From an uncultured Bacteriovorax sp. (GTDB lineage Bacteria; Bdellovibrionota; Bacteriovoracia; Bacteriovoracales; Bacteriovoracaceae): a stretch of 31,300 bases of DNA. The first letter of the stretch is position 1; every line of letters begins with the position of its first letter. The translations under genes were made by a program, and so were the position numbers. The stretch spans positions 1 to 31,300 of the forward strand of contig CAMLRB010000007.1 in assembly GCA_946482295.1 (NCBI GenBank), read 5' to 3'. Positions 15,938 through 23,208 of the stretch are shown one piece after another. Below the pieces are notes generated by a model, which saw nothing but the letters and a program-made list of their open reading frames with translations, had not been told where the DNA came from and made no database searches.

Positions 15938-16203
15938 AAAAAATAATATTTGCATTCACAATAATGTCACTCTCGGCCTTTGCTGGAGTGGATAAAAACA
16001 AAACGATGGAAATAGATGCAACAATTTCAAAGTATACCTTAGAGAAACCCAATCAGTATCGCTTGGAAATGCTTGAGCATGCAGCTGCCTACACAGCGGA
16101 AGAAAAACTAATTCCATGCTTGAAGAAATCGATGGAAAATAAAAAAGCCGTCAAACTAAAGGTGACGGCTTATACACAGAAAGTTTTAGAGTGTAAGGAA
16201 TAA
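15934..16203 (+). CDS. Small secreted protein coupled to the glutaminase-like gene
   Basis: 89 residues with a signal peptide (MKKIIFAFTIMSLSAFA, likely cleaved before GVDK), giving a mature protein of about 72 residues with two cysteines (62 and 87) that could form a disulfide. It starts inside the stop of the deamidase-like gene (ATGA), so the two are translationally coupled. A secreted inhibitor, chaperone or partner of that enzyme is the natural guess, but no family is recognised. Residues about 70-80 are encoded by DNA that on the other strand forms a strong terminator (16145-16171). It is convergent with the nitrilase-family gene, one base apart. Confidence 0.7.
   Translation: MKKIIFAFTIMSLSAFAGVDKNKTMEIDATISKYTLEKPNQYRLEMLEHAAAYTAEEKLIPCLKKSMENKKAVKLKVTAYTQKVLECKE
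16145..16171 (-). terminator. Intrinsic terminator of the minus-strand ugd-hydrolase operon, embedded in the convergent gene
   Basis: A perfect 9-bp stem, AAGCCGTCA (16145-16153) with TGACGGCTT (16163-16171), has a 9-base loop. On the minus strand it is followed by TTTT and then ATTTTC, giving a run of six T counting the stem end, a classic intrinsic terminator. It lies 33 bp past the hydrolase stop. In the plus direction no T run follows, so it should act one way only. It lies wholly in the coding sequence of the 89-residue secreted protein. Confidence 0.8.
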
Positions 16204-16204
16204 A

Positions 16205-16984
16205 TTAGCTTCTATTCATCAGTACTGATTTACGAATGTAATCAATACGTGAAAAGTCTAAGTCTACCACGCCCATTTTTTCACCTTCTTGAAGATCAAG
16301 CAGGACATCCCCCCATGGATCAACAACAAGTGAGTGCCCATATGTTTCCATACGGTCATTGTGTTTTCCCCATTGAGCAGCAGCGATAACGAAACATTGA
16401 TTTTCGATCGCGCGGGCGCGAAGAAGTGTATGCCAGTGAGCACGGCCTGTAGGAACGGTAAAGGCCGCAGGGAACGTTAAAATCTCTGCTCCATTCATGC
16501 GATAGTTATGGGCCATTTCTGAAAAGCGCATATCAAAACAAATACCAAGCCCAACTTTATGTCCGTCGACTTCGATCATTTTTGTTTCATTACCTGCAGT
16601 ATAGGTTTTTGCTTCAGAAAGTTTTTTATCCGGAAGATCACACGCAAAAAGATTAATTTTATCGTAGTGACCTAAGTTCTTTCCATTTTTATCAAAATTG
16701 TAAGCGCGGTTAACAACTTTTCCATTGAGATTGGTAGCTGCTGAACCACCAACGAGGGCCATTTGAAAATCAGTTGAGAGTTTTCTGATTTGTTCAAAGT
16801 GCTCATTCCCTTCTTCAACAAGATATGGAGTACTGGTTTGACCATCACCCATTGAATAGAAGACTTCAGGTAAAAAGGCAGCTACCGCTCCTTTACTTTT
16901 AGCTTCTTTGAGCATTTCTCGAATTGTTTCGAGATTTGTTCTAAAATCGAGTACTGATCTGAGTTGAAGAACGGCTACTTTCAT
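16205..16984 (-). CDS. Carbon-nitrogen hydrolase, Nit1/Nit2-like amidase
   Basis: 259 residues of the nitrilase superfamily, with the catalytic triad Glu40 (FLPEVFYSMGD), Lys109 (HYDKINLFACDLP) and Cys149 (GLGICFDMRFSE). The sequence around Cys149, plus RAHWHTLLRARAIENQCFVI, abbreviated HWHTLLRARAIENQCF, is typical of the Nit branch. That branch hydrolyses deaminated glutathione or omega-amides as metabolite repair; those substrates are the family's best guess here. Its ATG overlaps the stop of the UDP-glucose dehydrogenase gene by 4 bp, so the two are cotranscribed although no metabolic link is obvious. The transcript should end at the hairpin 33 bp downstream. Confidence 0.85.
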   Translation of the reverse strand: MKVAVLQLRSVLDFRTNLETIREMLKEAKSKGAVAAFLPEVFYSMGDGQTSTPYLVEEGNEHFEQIRKLSTDFQMALVGGSAATNLNGKVVNRAYNFDKNGKNLGHYDKINLFACDLPDKKLSEAKTYTAGNETKMIEVDGHKVGLGICFDMRFSEMAHNYRMNGAEILTFPAAFTVPTGRAHWHTLLRARAIENQCFVIAAAQWGKHNDRMETYGHSLVVDPWGDVLLDLQEGEKMGVVDLDFSRIDYIRKSVLMNRS

Positions 16985-18303
16985 TTGATATGTTTTCCTA
17001 TTGCGAAGTATTCAAAGCCCTCGGCCAGGACTTTTTTAGTATCATATAGATTACGGCCATCAAAGATAACTGGTTTCTTTAAACGCTTTTTAATTTCAGA
17101 AAAATCTGGTGCATTGAATTCACGCCATTCAGTAACTGTGATTAATGCGTCTGCACCATTGAGAGCTTCATATTTATCGGTGAAAGGTTTGATTTTACCT
17201 TCACATTCTTTGTACTCACTCATCACTTTAAGATAATTTTCTGTTGCGACTGGATCAAAGATTTGAATCGAAGCGCCGGCCGTAATTAATTTTTTGGCCA
17301 TTGCAATGGCTGCTGTTTCTCTTACGTCATCTGTATTTGCTTTGAAAGCAACACCCCAAAACGTGAAGATTTTACCTTTTAGATCTTCACCATAATGTTT
17401 GCGAATTTTCGAATAAACATAAGCTTTTTGTTCATCGTTTACTTCTTCAGTTGCATTCACAATCTTCAAGTCCATTCCAAAGTCTTCCGCTGTCGCAATA
17501 AGTGCTTTAACGTCTTTTGGAAAGCACGATCCACCGTAGCCTGGGCCTGGATAAAGGAAGTGTCCACCGATTCTTTTATCAGAAGAAATTCCTTTGCGAA
17601 CTTCTTCGATGTCAGCTTGAGTGGCATCACAAAGTCGAGCGATCTCATTGATGAACGAAATTTTCGTTGCAAGAAAACAGTTCGCAGCATATTTCGACAT
17701 TTCTGCCGAAAGATTACTCATTCCATAGATTGGATTTCCCTGACGAACAAGTGGAGCATAAAGTTCTTCCATCACACCCATCGCATAGTCATCCTGGTGT
17801 CCAATGATAACTCGATCTGGACGCATGAAGTCTTCAACTGCAGAACCTTCTTTTAAAAATTCTGGATTGTTAACAAGATGGAATTTTTTCTTCGTTAGTG
17901 AAGAAATGAGTTTTCTAATTTCAACCGAAGTTCCAACTGGCACAGTTGATTTAATAACGACGATTGCATCGTCTCCAATGTGCTTAGCCACTTCTGCAGC
18001 GGCAGCTTTTAAATATGTTAGATCTGCTCTTCCATCGTCAGCTGATGGCGTTCCAACAGCAAGAAAGATACTTTTTGCAGAAGCTACTGATTCATAACCT
18101 GTAGAAAATTGCAAACGACCAGCTTTGATATTTCTCTCTAAAAGATCCGTTAGTCCCGGTTCGTAAATTGGAGATTTATGTGCTCTAAGCATTTCAATTT
18201 TTTTAGGATCGATATCAATGCACGTTACTTCGTGGCCAATTTCAGCGAAACAAGTCCCACTTACCAAGCCCACGTACCCTGTTCCAATAACGGAAACTTT
18301 CAT
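16981..18303 (-). CDS. ugd: UDP-glucose 6-dehydrogenase
   Basis: Oxidises UDP-glucose to UDP-glucuronate with two NAD+, supplying uronic acid for surface polysaccharides or LPS modification. The 440 residues cover the N-terminal Rossmann domain (MKVSVIGTGYVGLVSGTCFA; IFLAVGTPSADDG; IKSTVPVGT; NNPEFLKEGSAVEDF), the central helix region (YAANCFLATKISFINEIARL) and the catalytic motif PGPGYGGSCFPKD with nucleophile Cys260. The UDP-binding domain follows (FTFWGVAFKANTDDVRETAA; ALITVTEWREF). Length and motifs are canonical. A GAGAGGA Shine-Dalgarno precedes the ATG. It is preceded by the SPFH gene (58-bp gap) and overlaps the nitrilase-family gene. Confidence 0.95.
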   Translation of the reverse strand: MKVSVIGTGYVGLVSGTCFAEIGHEVTCIDIDPKKIEMLRAHKSPIYEPGLTDLLERNIKAGRLQFSTGYESVASAKSIFLAVGTPSADDGRADLTYLKAAAAEVAKHIGDDAIVVIKSTVPVGTSVEIRKLISSLTKKKFHLVNNPEFLKEGSAVEDFMRPDRVIIGHQDDYAMGVMEELYAPLVRQGNPIYGMSNLSAEMSKYAANCFLATKISFINEIARLCDATQADIEEVRKGISSDKRIGGHFLYPGPGYGGSCFPKDVKALIATAEDFGMDLKIVNATEEVNDEQKAYVYSKIRKHYGEDLKGKIFTFWGVAFKANTDDVRETAAIAMAKKLITAGASIQIFDPVATENYLKVMSEYKECEGKIKPFTDKYEALNGADALITVTEWREFNAPDFSEIKKRLKKPVIFDGRNLYDTKKVLAEGFEYFAIGKHIK

Positions 18304-18361
18304 TTTGTCCTCTCGATTAAAACTGTCTAATGAGACATGATTTTACCATTTCCCCTAGGAA

Positions 18362-19258
18362 TTAGCTATCTCGAGTAGCATTAACTGATGTGAGAATAGC
18401 TTCCTGAATTTGGTCTCGCATCCCCGTAACATTGTTTGAGCTGTAAGGAACCATGATCGTATTAGTTTTAGAATTTTTACTCATGGCCTCTAGGGCATCA
18501 TAATGTTGTGTAATAAGAAGGATTGTAAGGACTTCTTCATTGTTAATTCCCGATTGTTTTAGGTCTTCAATCGAAGATTTTAGTCCGGCCGCAATTTCTT
18601 TTCTTTGGTTGGCCATCCCTAAACCTTGAAGTCTTTTACTTTCAGCGTGAGCTTCGGCCTGCATAACAATGCCGATTTTTTCAGCTTCGGCCTTGGCCAT
18701 GGCCGCATCTCTTAGTCTCTCAGCTGCGTTGATTTCGTTCATCGATTGTTTAACTTTTTCGTCAGGATCGATATCGGTAATGAGTGTTTTGATAATCATA
18801 AATCCGAAATCATCCATAGATTCTTCTAGCGACTCTTTGACTGCAAGAGCGACAGTATCCTTGCTAACGAAAACATCATCAAGATTGAGTTTTGGAATTT
18901 CACTACGGACAACATCGAAAATGTAACTTTCAATCTGAGCAATAGGATCAGAAAGACGATAGTAAGAATCATGAACCTTATCGCGAATAATTTGATACTG
19001 TACTGAAACTTTCGTGCGAACAAAAACGTTGTCGCGAGTTTTCGTTTCAACCTCTATGTCTTGTTGAACAATTTTTAAATTTCTACGTACAACAATGCGA
19101 TCGATAAAGGGAAGTTTGAAATTCAATCCTTCGTGGGCAGTGAATTGGTATTTACCAAAACGTTCAATGATCGCAGCAGATTGCGATTGCACAATAAAGA
19201 TTGAATCAAAAAGCATGAATCCAATTAGGATGAGGATAACGATTGATAACGGTTCCAT
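18362..19258 (-). CDS. SPFH/Band 7 (stomatin/QmcA-like) membrane protein
   Basis: 298 residues. One N-terminal membrane span (about 4-22, LSIVILILIGFMLFDSIFIV) is followed by the SPFH domain with QSQSAAIIERFGKYQFTAHE, GLNFKLPFIDRI and QQDIEVETKTRDNVFV. A coiled-coil flotillin-like stretch (AAERLRDAAMAKAEAEKIGI) and a C-terminal ALEAMSKNSKTNTIMVPYSS complete the slipin/QmcA pattern. Such proteins form large membrane-bound cages and often regulate proteases such as FtsH. The usual NfeD partner gene is not next to it. A GGAG Shine-Dalgarno lies upstream. It is probably transcribed with ugd. Confidence 0.88.
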   Translation of the reverse strand: MEPLSIVILILIGFMLFDSIFIVQSQSAAIIERFGKYQFTAHEGLNFKLPFIDRIVVRRNLKIVQQDIEVETKTRDNVFVRTKVSVQYQIIRDKVHDSYYRLSDPIAQIESYIFDVVRSEIPKLNLDDVFVSKDTVALAVKESLEESMDDFGFMIIKTLITDIDPDEKVKQSMNEINAAERLRDAAMAKAEAEKIGIVMQAEAHAESKRLQGLGMANQRKEIAAGLKSSIEDLKQSGINNEEVLTILLITQHYDALEAMSKNSKTNTIMVPYSSNNVTGMRDQIQEAILTSVNATRDS

Positions 19259-19330
19259 TAAAGATTCTCCAGGTTTATAGGGATATTTACTTAGTGTAAT
19301 CGGAACTACTTTAGTCTGGATATAGGATAA

Positions 19331-19342
19331 ATACGATCGTAT
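19331..19342. repeat. 12-bp palindrome upstream of the SPFH gene
   Basis: atacgatcgtat is a perfect palindrome in the 96-bp gap between the SPFH start and the end of the upstream glycosyltransferase gene. Flanking GGATA and TATCC allow a slightly larger imperfect hairpin. No T tract follows, so a terminator is unlikely; an operator is possible. Confidence 0.25.
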
Positions 19343-19354
19343 CCATCGTTTAAA

Positions 19355-20110
19355 CTAAACCTTTTTTTGGAATTGAAGATCCAGCATCTTTGCATATTTA
19401 AGAAGTACGTAGAGTGAATTGAGGAAGCAAATGACAAAACCGTATTTGCCGTCCAGAAATCCGGCCTTCAAGAAATAATCTTTGAAAAATTGAAAAGGAG
19501 GCCGCGTGACTAACTTCACAAGCGTCGCTCGTTTTCCTTTATCAAAAAGAGTTTTAGCTTCAATGGTACTAAATTTATTGGTTTGCAGAACATGAGAAGA
19601 GATGGAATCGTAAGAATAATGCAATAAATCCCCTCTAAGATGACCAGTTACACCTTCAACATTGAGAGCGTCATGTGGATTGTTTCCTACCCATTTTGCT
19701 TTTTCTTTTTTCACGACACGAAGCTTAGTATCTGGATACCATCCACAATGTCGAACCCAATGCCCATTGTAATTCGTGAGACGATTAAAGGTGTAACCAT
19801 CTTTTTCAAAACGACTTTTAATAATTTTAATAGATTCTTTTAGAACTTCGTCTAAGGCTTCATCTGCATCTAGAGAGAGAACATAATCATGAGTGGCCAG
19901 ATTGAGGGCAAAGTTTTTTTGTTCAACATAACCTAGAAATTTTTGTTCAACAAACCGCGCTCCTTTTTCAAGACAAATATCCTTAGTGCGATCGGTTGAA
20001 AGTGAATCCACGACCAGGATTTCATCTGCGATAGCAGCTACAGAATCTATGCATCTTCCGATATTTTTTTCTTCATTGAGGGTGATAATGACTACAGATA
20101 GTTTGATCAT
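19355..20110 (-). CDS. Glycosyltransferase family 2, LPS core type (WaaE-like), copy 2
   Basis: 251 residues and a close paralogue of the protein at 10500-11261; well over half of aligned positions are identical by eye. Shared runs include ADEILVVDS, LATHDYVLSLDADEAL and FNRLTNYNGHWVR. GT-A landmarks are VVIITLNEEKNIGRCIDSV and the DxD motif in SLDADEA. Its start overlaps the stop of the SGNH-like gene by 4 bp (ATGA), making it the last gene of the lepA-unknown-MBOAT-SGNH-GT2 run. That context suggests it adds a sugar to the glycan acylated by its neighbours, while copy 1 is tied to a GT4 and a heptosyltransferase-like enzyme. Substrate specificity is unknown. Confidence 0.87.
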   Translation of the reverse strand: MIKLSVVIITLNEEKNIGRCIDSVAAIADEILVVDSLSTDRTKDICLEKGARFVEQKFLGYVEQKNFALNLATHDYVLSLDADEALDEVLKESIKIIKSRFEKDGYTFNRLTNYNGHWVRHCGWYPDTKLRVVKKEKAKWVGNNPHDALNVEGVTGHLRGDLLHYSYDSISSHVLQTNKFSTIEAKTLFDKGKRATLVKLVTRPPFQFFKDYFLKAGFLDGKYGFVICFLNSLYVLLKYAKMLDLQFQKKV

Positions 20111-21150
20111 GGCCTGGCCCCCTCACTCATCTTTTGAATAAAAGTATTGGCCGCAAATGTATTGAAATGAATACCATCTCTCCAAACACCAGATTCAGGA
20201 TCAGTCGCAATCACACTGTTGAGGAAATTAAAAACCTGCACATTTTCGGAATCGGCTAAACCTTGAAAGAAATTCTCCCACTCACCGTAACGTTTAACAA
20301 TATTTTCATTTTTAAACAGAAGTTCGCGGAAGTCATGATGGTATGGAGTGAGAAGAAATAGGACCTGTATATTACGAGCTTTAGCTTCAGCAATTAATTT
20401 TTTGAAATAAAATTTCACTTCTGGATTAAGTTCTTCAAAATTGGCCAATACGTTTTGCGAATACGTCACATTGTTTTCTAAGATTTCTTCATGGAGTTTT
20501 TTCTTATTCTCTGGGGCAATTTTTGAATTAAAGCCCGCTTCTGTTTGAACTGTACTCATGATCATCGAAGTGGTTGTGGAGCCGTCCGGTAAGAGTGGCG
20601 ATTGATAGCCTTTGTTTTTTCTTTTCATCACCGTGAAGGCCGACTCAATAACTTGATGGGAAAAAAGGTATTTCAGATAATCAAACTGATGTTGAATCCA
20701 TAACCGAGGCTCGAGTTCACTATTCATGTCATTATTAAAAGCAAGCACATTTGGAATTTCATCCTGGTTAAATTCATAGAAGTCTGCAACGTAGATGACA
20801 CGTTTTAGATCTGGAAAATTCTTCAACGCTTTTTTGAAGAGAACGTAGCGAGCAAAAGTGTTACCGCCTCCGATTGAACCATGAAAACTTTTTGTTTTAA
20901 AGTAATGATTAACTTCTGATGTATAGAATGCTTCGGAAGTGGATGAACCAAGAATAAGTGTCTCAAACTTATTCTGCTCCATCAATTCAACCTTTCTCAG
21001 GATGAAATTATCATGAAAGGGTTTATATTTTTTTGAAAGTGAAAGAGGCGCCGTTTGTTGAGGATCAACAAAAGAGATAAAAACACAGTAGACAAAAACT
21101 ACTGATATAAGTGCTCCGAAAAAATATTTTACAAACGTCTTATTGATCAT
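20107..21150 (-). CDS. Membrane-anchored SGNH-hydrolase-like protein, partner of the MBOAT acyltransferase
   Basis: 347 residues. One N-terminal membrane span (about 9-27) anchors an extracytoplasmic domain. ETLILGSSTSEAF (Ser69/Ser70 region) resembles SGNH block I, and VWRDGIHFN (Asp325, His328) resembles the block V Asp-x-x-His. Proteins of this layout beside an MBOAT gene (AlgJ/AlgX- or DltD-like) complete acyl transfer to a polymer outside the membrane. Here the MBOAT gene is 8 bp upstream and a GT2 overlaps downstream, supporting a surface-glycan acylation module. Overall similarity to a named family was not recognised beyond these motifs, so the catalytic role is inferred from motifs and neighbours. 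Confidence 0.72.
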   Translation of the reverse strand: MINKTFVKYFFGALISVVFVYCVFISFVDPQQTAPLSLSKKYKPFHDNFILRKVELMEQNKFETLILGSSTSEAFYTSEVNHYFKTKSFHGSIGGGNTFARYVLFKKALKNFPDLKRVIYVADFYEFNQDEIPNVLAFNNDMNSELEPRLWIQHQFDYLKYLFSHQVIESAFTVMKRKNKGYQSPLLPDGSTTTSMIMSTVQTEAGFNSKIAPENKKKLHEEILENNVTYSQNVLANFEELNPEVKFYFKKLIAEAKARNIQVLFLLTPYHHDFRELLFKNENIVKRYGEWENFFQGLADSENVQVFNFLNSVIATDPESGVWRDGIHFNTFAANTFIQKMSEGARP

Positions 21151-21158
21151 TTCTTTCT

Positions 21159-22565
21159 CTAGAATTGAAAATATAAAAATGGCGAGTCACTACCCAAAAA
21201 TAAAACAGCTGCAAAAAAGAGTATAGCGAGAGCAACGGCCAGTTTTTTTGTCGGGGTAAACTTTAAATCTAATTCCGTAGTATTTTTACAGAACCAAATG
21301 ATGAAAGCGCCAATAACCATGGCCGCTGCAAAACGGTCGCGTGTGCGGGCCGTGAAATGAATAAGTTTCCATCCACCTTCAAAAGAGAACAGTTTATTGA
21401 GCCAGACAATGAGCAGATCCATGTGCTCTGCTCTAAACAGCACCCAACCAAATACGACTAAGAAAAACGTAACGAAAGTTCTGAAGAATGCTTTTTCAGG
21501 TTTAACATCGAGTTTAAAATATTTTTCAATAACAAGAAGAATTCCGTGAAAAGCCCCCCAAAGAACAAAAGTCCACGAAGCTCCATGCCACAATCCCCCT
21601 AACAACATCGTCATGAAAAGATTGAAGTATGTGCGAGTGACACCTAAGCGATTTCCGCCCATTGAAATGTAGAGATAATCTCTCAGCCAAAAACTAAGAG
21701 TCATGTGCCAGCGTCTCCAGAAATCGGTAATGCTGAAACTCTTATAAGGTGAATTAAAGTTTTGTGGAAAGCGAACACCAAAGATGAGACCAAGACCAAT
21801 GGCCATATCGGTGTAACCGGAAAAATCAAAATACAGCTGGAAAGTATATCCTAAAGCGCAGGCCCAGGCTTCAGCCGTTGTTGCCACATCCATCATAGAG
21901 ATCACAGGATTGATGGATGCTGCGATATTGTCGGCTATAAGAATTTTTTTACTAATCCCAATGACGAAATAAACAATTCCGCGAGTCGCAAGATCGAGGT
22001 TGAATTCTTTTTCACTACTCTTACTTAACTGAGTCACCATCTCCGAATGGCGAACAATAGGACCAGCTATCAAGTGAGGGAAAAACGTTACATAAGCTGC
22101 AAAGGGAAGAAACTCTTCGTAGGGTTTAAATTTACTACGATAAACATCAATGGTGTAACTCATTGATTGAAAGGTATAAAACGAAATCCCGAGTGGAAGA
22201 ATGATCGTGCCGAGTCCAGAAAGTTCCTTGTAGCCGAGCAAACTTAAAATAGAGTTGGTGTTATCTAAAAAAAAATTGAAGTATTTAAAAAAACCAAGAA
22301 ACGTTAGATTGAGGACGACAGAAAAAACAACGAGTGAGTACTTTCTTTTTTCGTCAGTCGTTCGACCGATGATCTGACCTAATTTAAAATCAGTGAAAAT
22401 GGTCAGTAGCAAAAGTGGGAGAAACTTAAAACTCCAAAAGCCATAAAAAAAACAGCTCGCCAAAAAGATGAAGGGTAACTTCACCTTTTTTGGCATCACT
22501 ACATAATAAAGAATGAAAACAATCGGAAAAAATAAAAAGAGGAATTCGTAGCTAGTAAACAGCAT
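21159..22565 (-). CDS. MBOAT-family membrane O-acyltransferase (AlgI/DltB-like)
   Basis: 468 residues with about ten or more hydrophobic spans. Family landmarks are YTFQSMSYTIDVYRSKFKPY, FFPHLIAGPIVRHSEM, YTFQLYFDFSGYTDMAIGLG, FPQNFNSPYKSFSITDFWRR and the conserved-His segment LLGGLWHGASWTFVLWGAFH (His327 and His340). These match AlgI/PatA/DltB-type enzymes that move acyl groups across the inner membrane for O-acylation of polysaccharides or peptidoglycan. The partner is probably the SGNH-like protein 8 bp downstream. It begins 9 bp after the unknown gene at 22575-23198, in the apparent lepA operon. Acyl group and acceptor are unknown. Confidence 0.9.
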   Translation of the reverse strand: MLFTSYEFLFLFFPIVFILYYVVMPKKVKLPFIFLASCFFYGFWSFKFLPLLLLTIFTDFKLGQIIGRTTDEKRKYSLVVFSVVLNLTFLGFFKYFNFFLDNTNSILSLLGYKELSGLGTIILPLGISFYTFQSMSYTIDVYRSKFKPYEEFLPFAAYVTFFPHLIAGPIVRHSEMVTQLSKSSEKEFNLDLATRGIVYFVIGISKKILIADNIAASINPVISMMDVATTAEAWACALGYTFQLYFDFSGYTDMAIGLGLIFGVRFPQNFNSPYKSFSITDFWRRWHMTLSFWLRDYLYISMGGNRLGVTRTYFNLFMTMLLGGLWHGASWTFVLWGAFHGILLVIEKYFKLDVKPEKAFFRTFVTFFLVVFGWVLFRAEHMDLLIVWLNKLFSFEGGWKLIHFTARTRDRFAAAMVIGAFIIWFCKNTTELDLKFTPTKKLAVALAILFFAAVLFLGSDSPFLYFQF

Positions 22566-22574
22566 TACGACTCA

Positions 22575-23198
22575 CTAGAATTGAAAAATTTTAGTGGCGT
22601 CAACATGTCCGTAACGAATCCATTTTGTTTTGAAGGATTCTGTTTTTAATAAAAACTTCAACTCTTCACCAGGATTTTTTAGTTTGCGGACGCGTTTACA
22701 TTCTTTTTTAAGAATACCACGGACTTCTTTTGGAATGACACAAAGTCCGTTCATCAGGAAGTTTTGGTTTTCGTAAGTCAAAACTCGGCCTACAAAAATA
22801 TCGTCTTTAATAATGGATGGAAGTGACTCTCCTTTAGGAAGAGAGATTTTTTTATCGTGAAGCATATCGTACAGAACATCATACCCACGGAAGTTCTTTC
22901 CGACATATTCAAAAAGAGAGTAATTAACACCTGAAAGTGATTTCGCCAGGAAATCATCAACAGGATTATTGATGAGGTAATCGCTAATAACAGTGCGAGT
23001 TCCACGTTTAGAAATGAACTGCAGAACGTACCACTCATTAAATGAATTCATACGAGCTTCGAAGTCATCATCATCATCATTGGCCTGGCCAGTAATCGTG
23101 AAGTATTCCTTCTTCGCTTCTAACAATGTGTCGTAATGAACACCTTGAGTGTAAATGTCGAGGGCCTTTAAAAAATGTTCTTTTAGAAGAGGATGCAT
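22575..23198 (-). CDS. Conserved-looking cytoplasmic protein of unknown function
   Basis: 207 residues from the ATG at 23198, which has AAGGA 4 nt upstream (23203-23207). An in-frame ATG at 23234 would overlap lepA and lacks this site. There is no signal peptide or membrane span. It has a run of five aspartates (NDDDDDFEARMNSF), encoded by GAT/GAC repeats at about 23068-23084, and a basic C-terminal part (VRGILKKECKRVRKLKNPGE). No motif is recognised. It lies 10 bp after lepA and 9 bp before the MBOAT gene, so it is cotranscribed with both. I assign no function. Confidence 0.7.
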   Translation of the reverse strand: MHPLLKEHFLKALDIYTQGVHYDTLLEAKKEYFTITGQANDDDDDFEARMNSFNEWYVLQFISKRGTRTVISDYLINNPVDDFLAKSLSGVNYSLFEYVGKNFRGYDVLYDMLHDKKISLPKGESLPSIIKDDIFVGRVLTYENQNFLMNGLCVIPKEVRGILKKECKRVRKLKNPGEELKFLLKTESFKTKWIRYGHVDATKIFQF

Positions 23199-23208
23199 AA
23201 TTTCCTTA

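Noticed and set aside
17395..17856. 153-codon plus-strand open frame opposite ugd
   Set aside because: It lies wholly antisense to the well-conserved UDP-glucose dehydrogenase, has no family-like motif and no upstream Shine-Dalgarno; it is a shadow frame.
18324..18346. Short hairpin (TGTCT / AGACA, 4-base loop) between the SPFH and ugd genes
   Set aside because: A 5-bp stem with a broken T tract is too weak to call a terminator, and the two genes look cotranscribed.
23068..23084. GAT/GAC triplet run as a phase-variation repeat
   Set aside because: It is short and in multiples of three, so slippage would only change the number of aspartates, not the frame.
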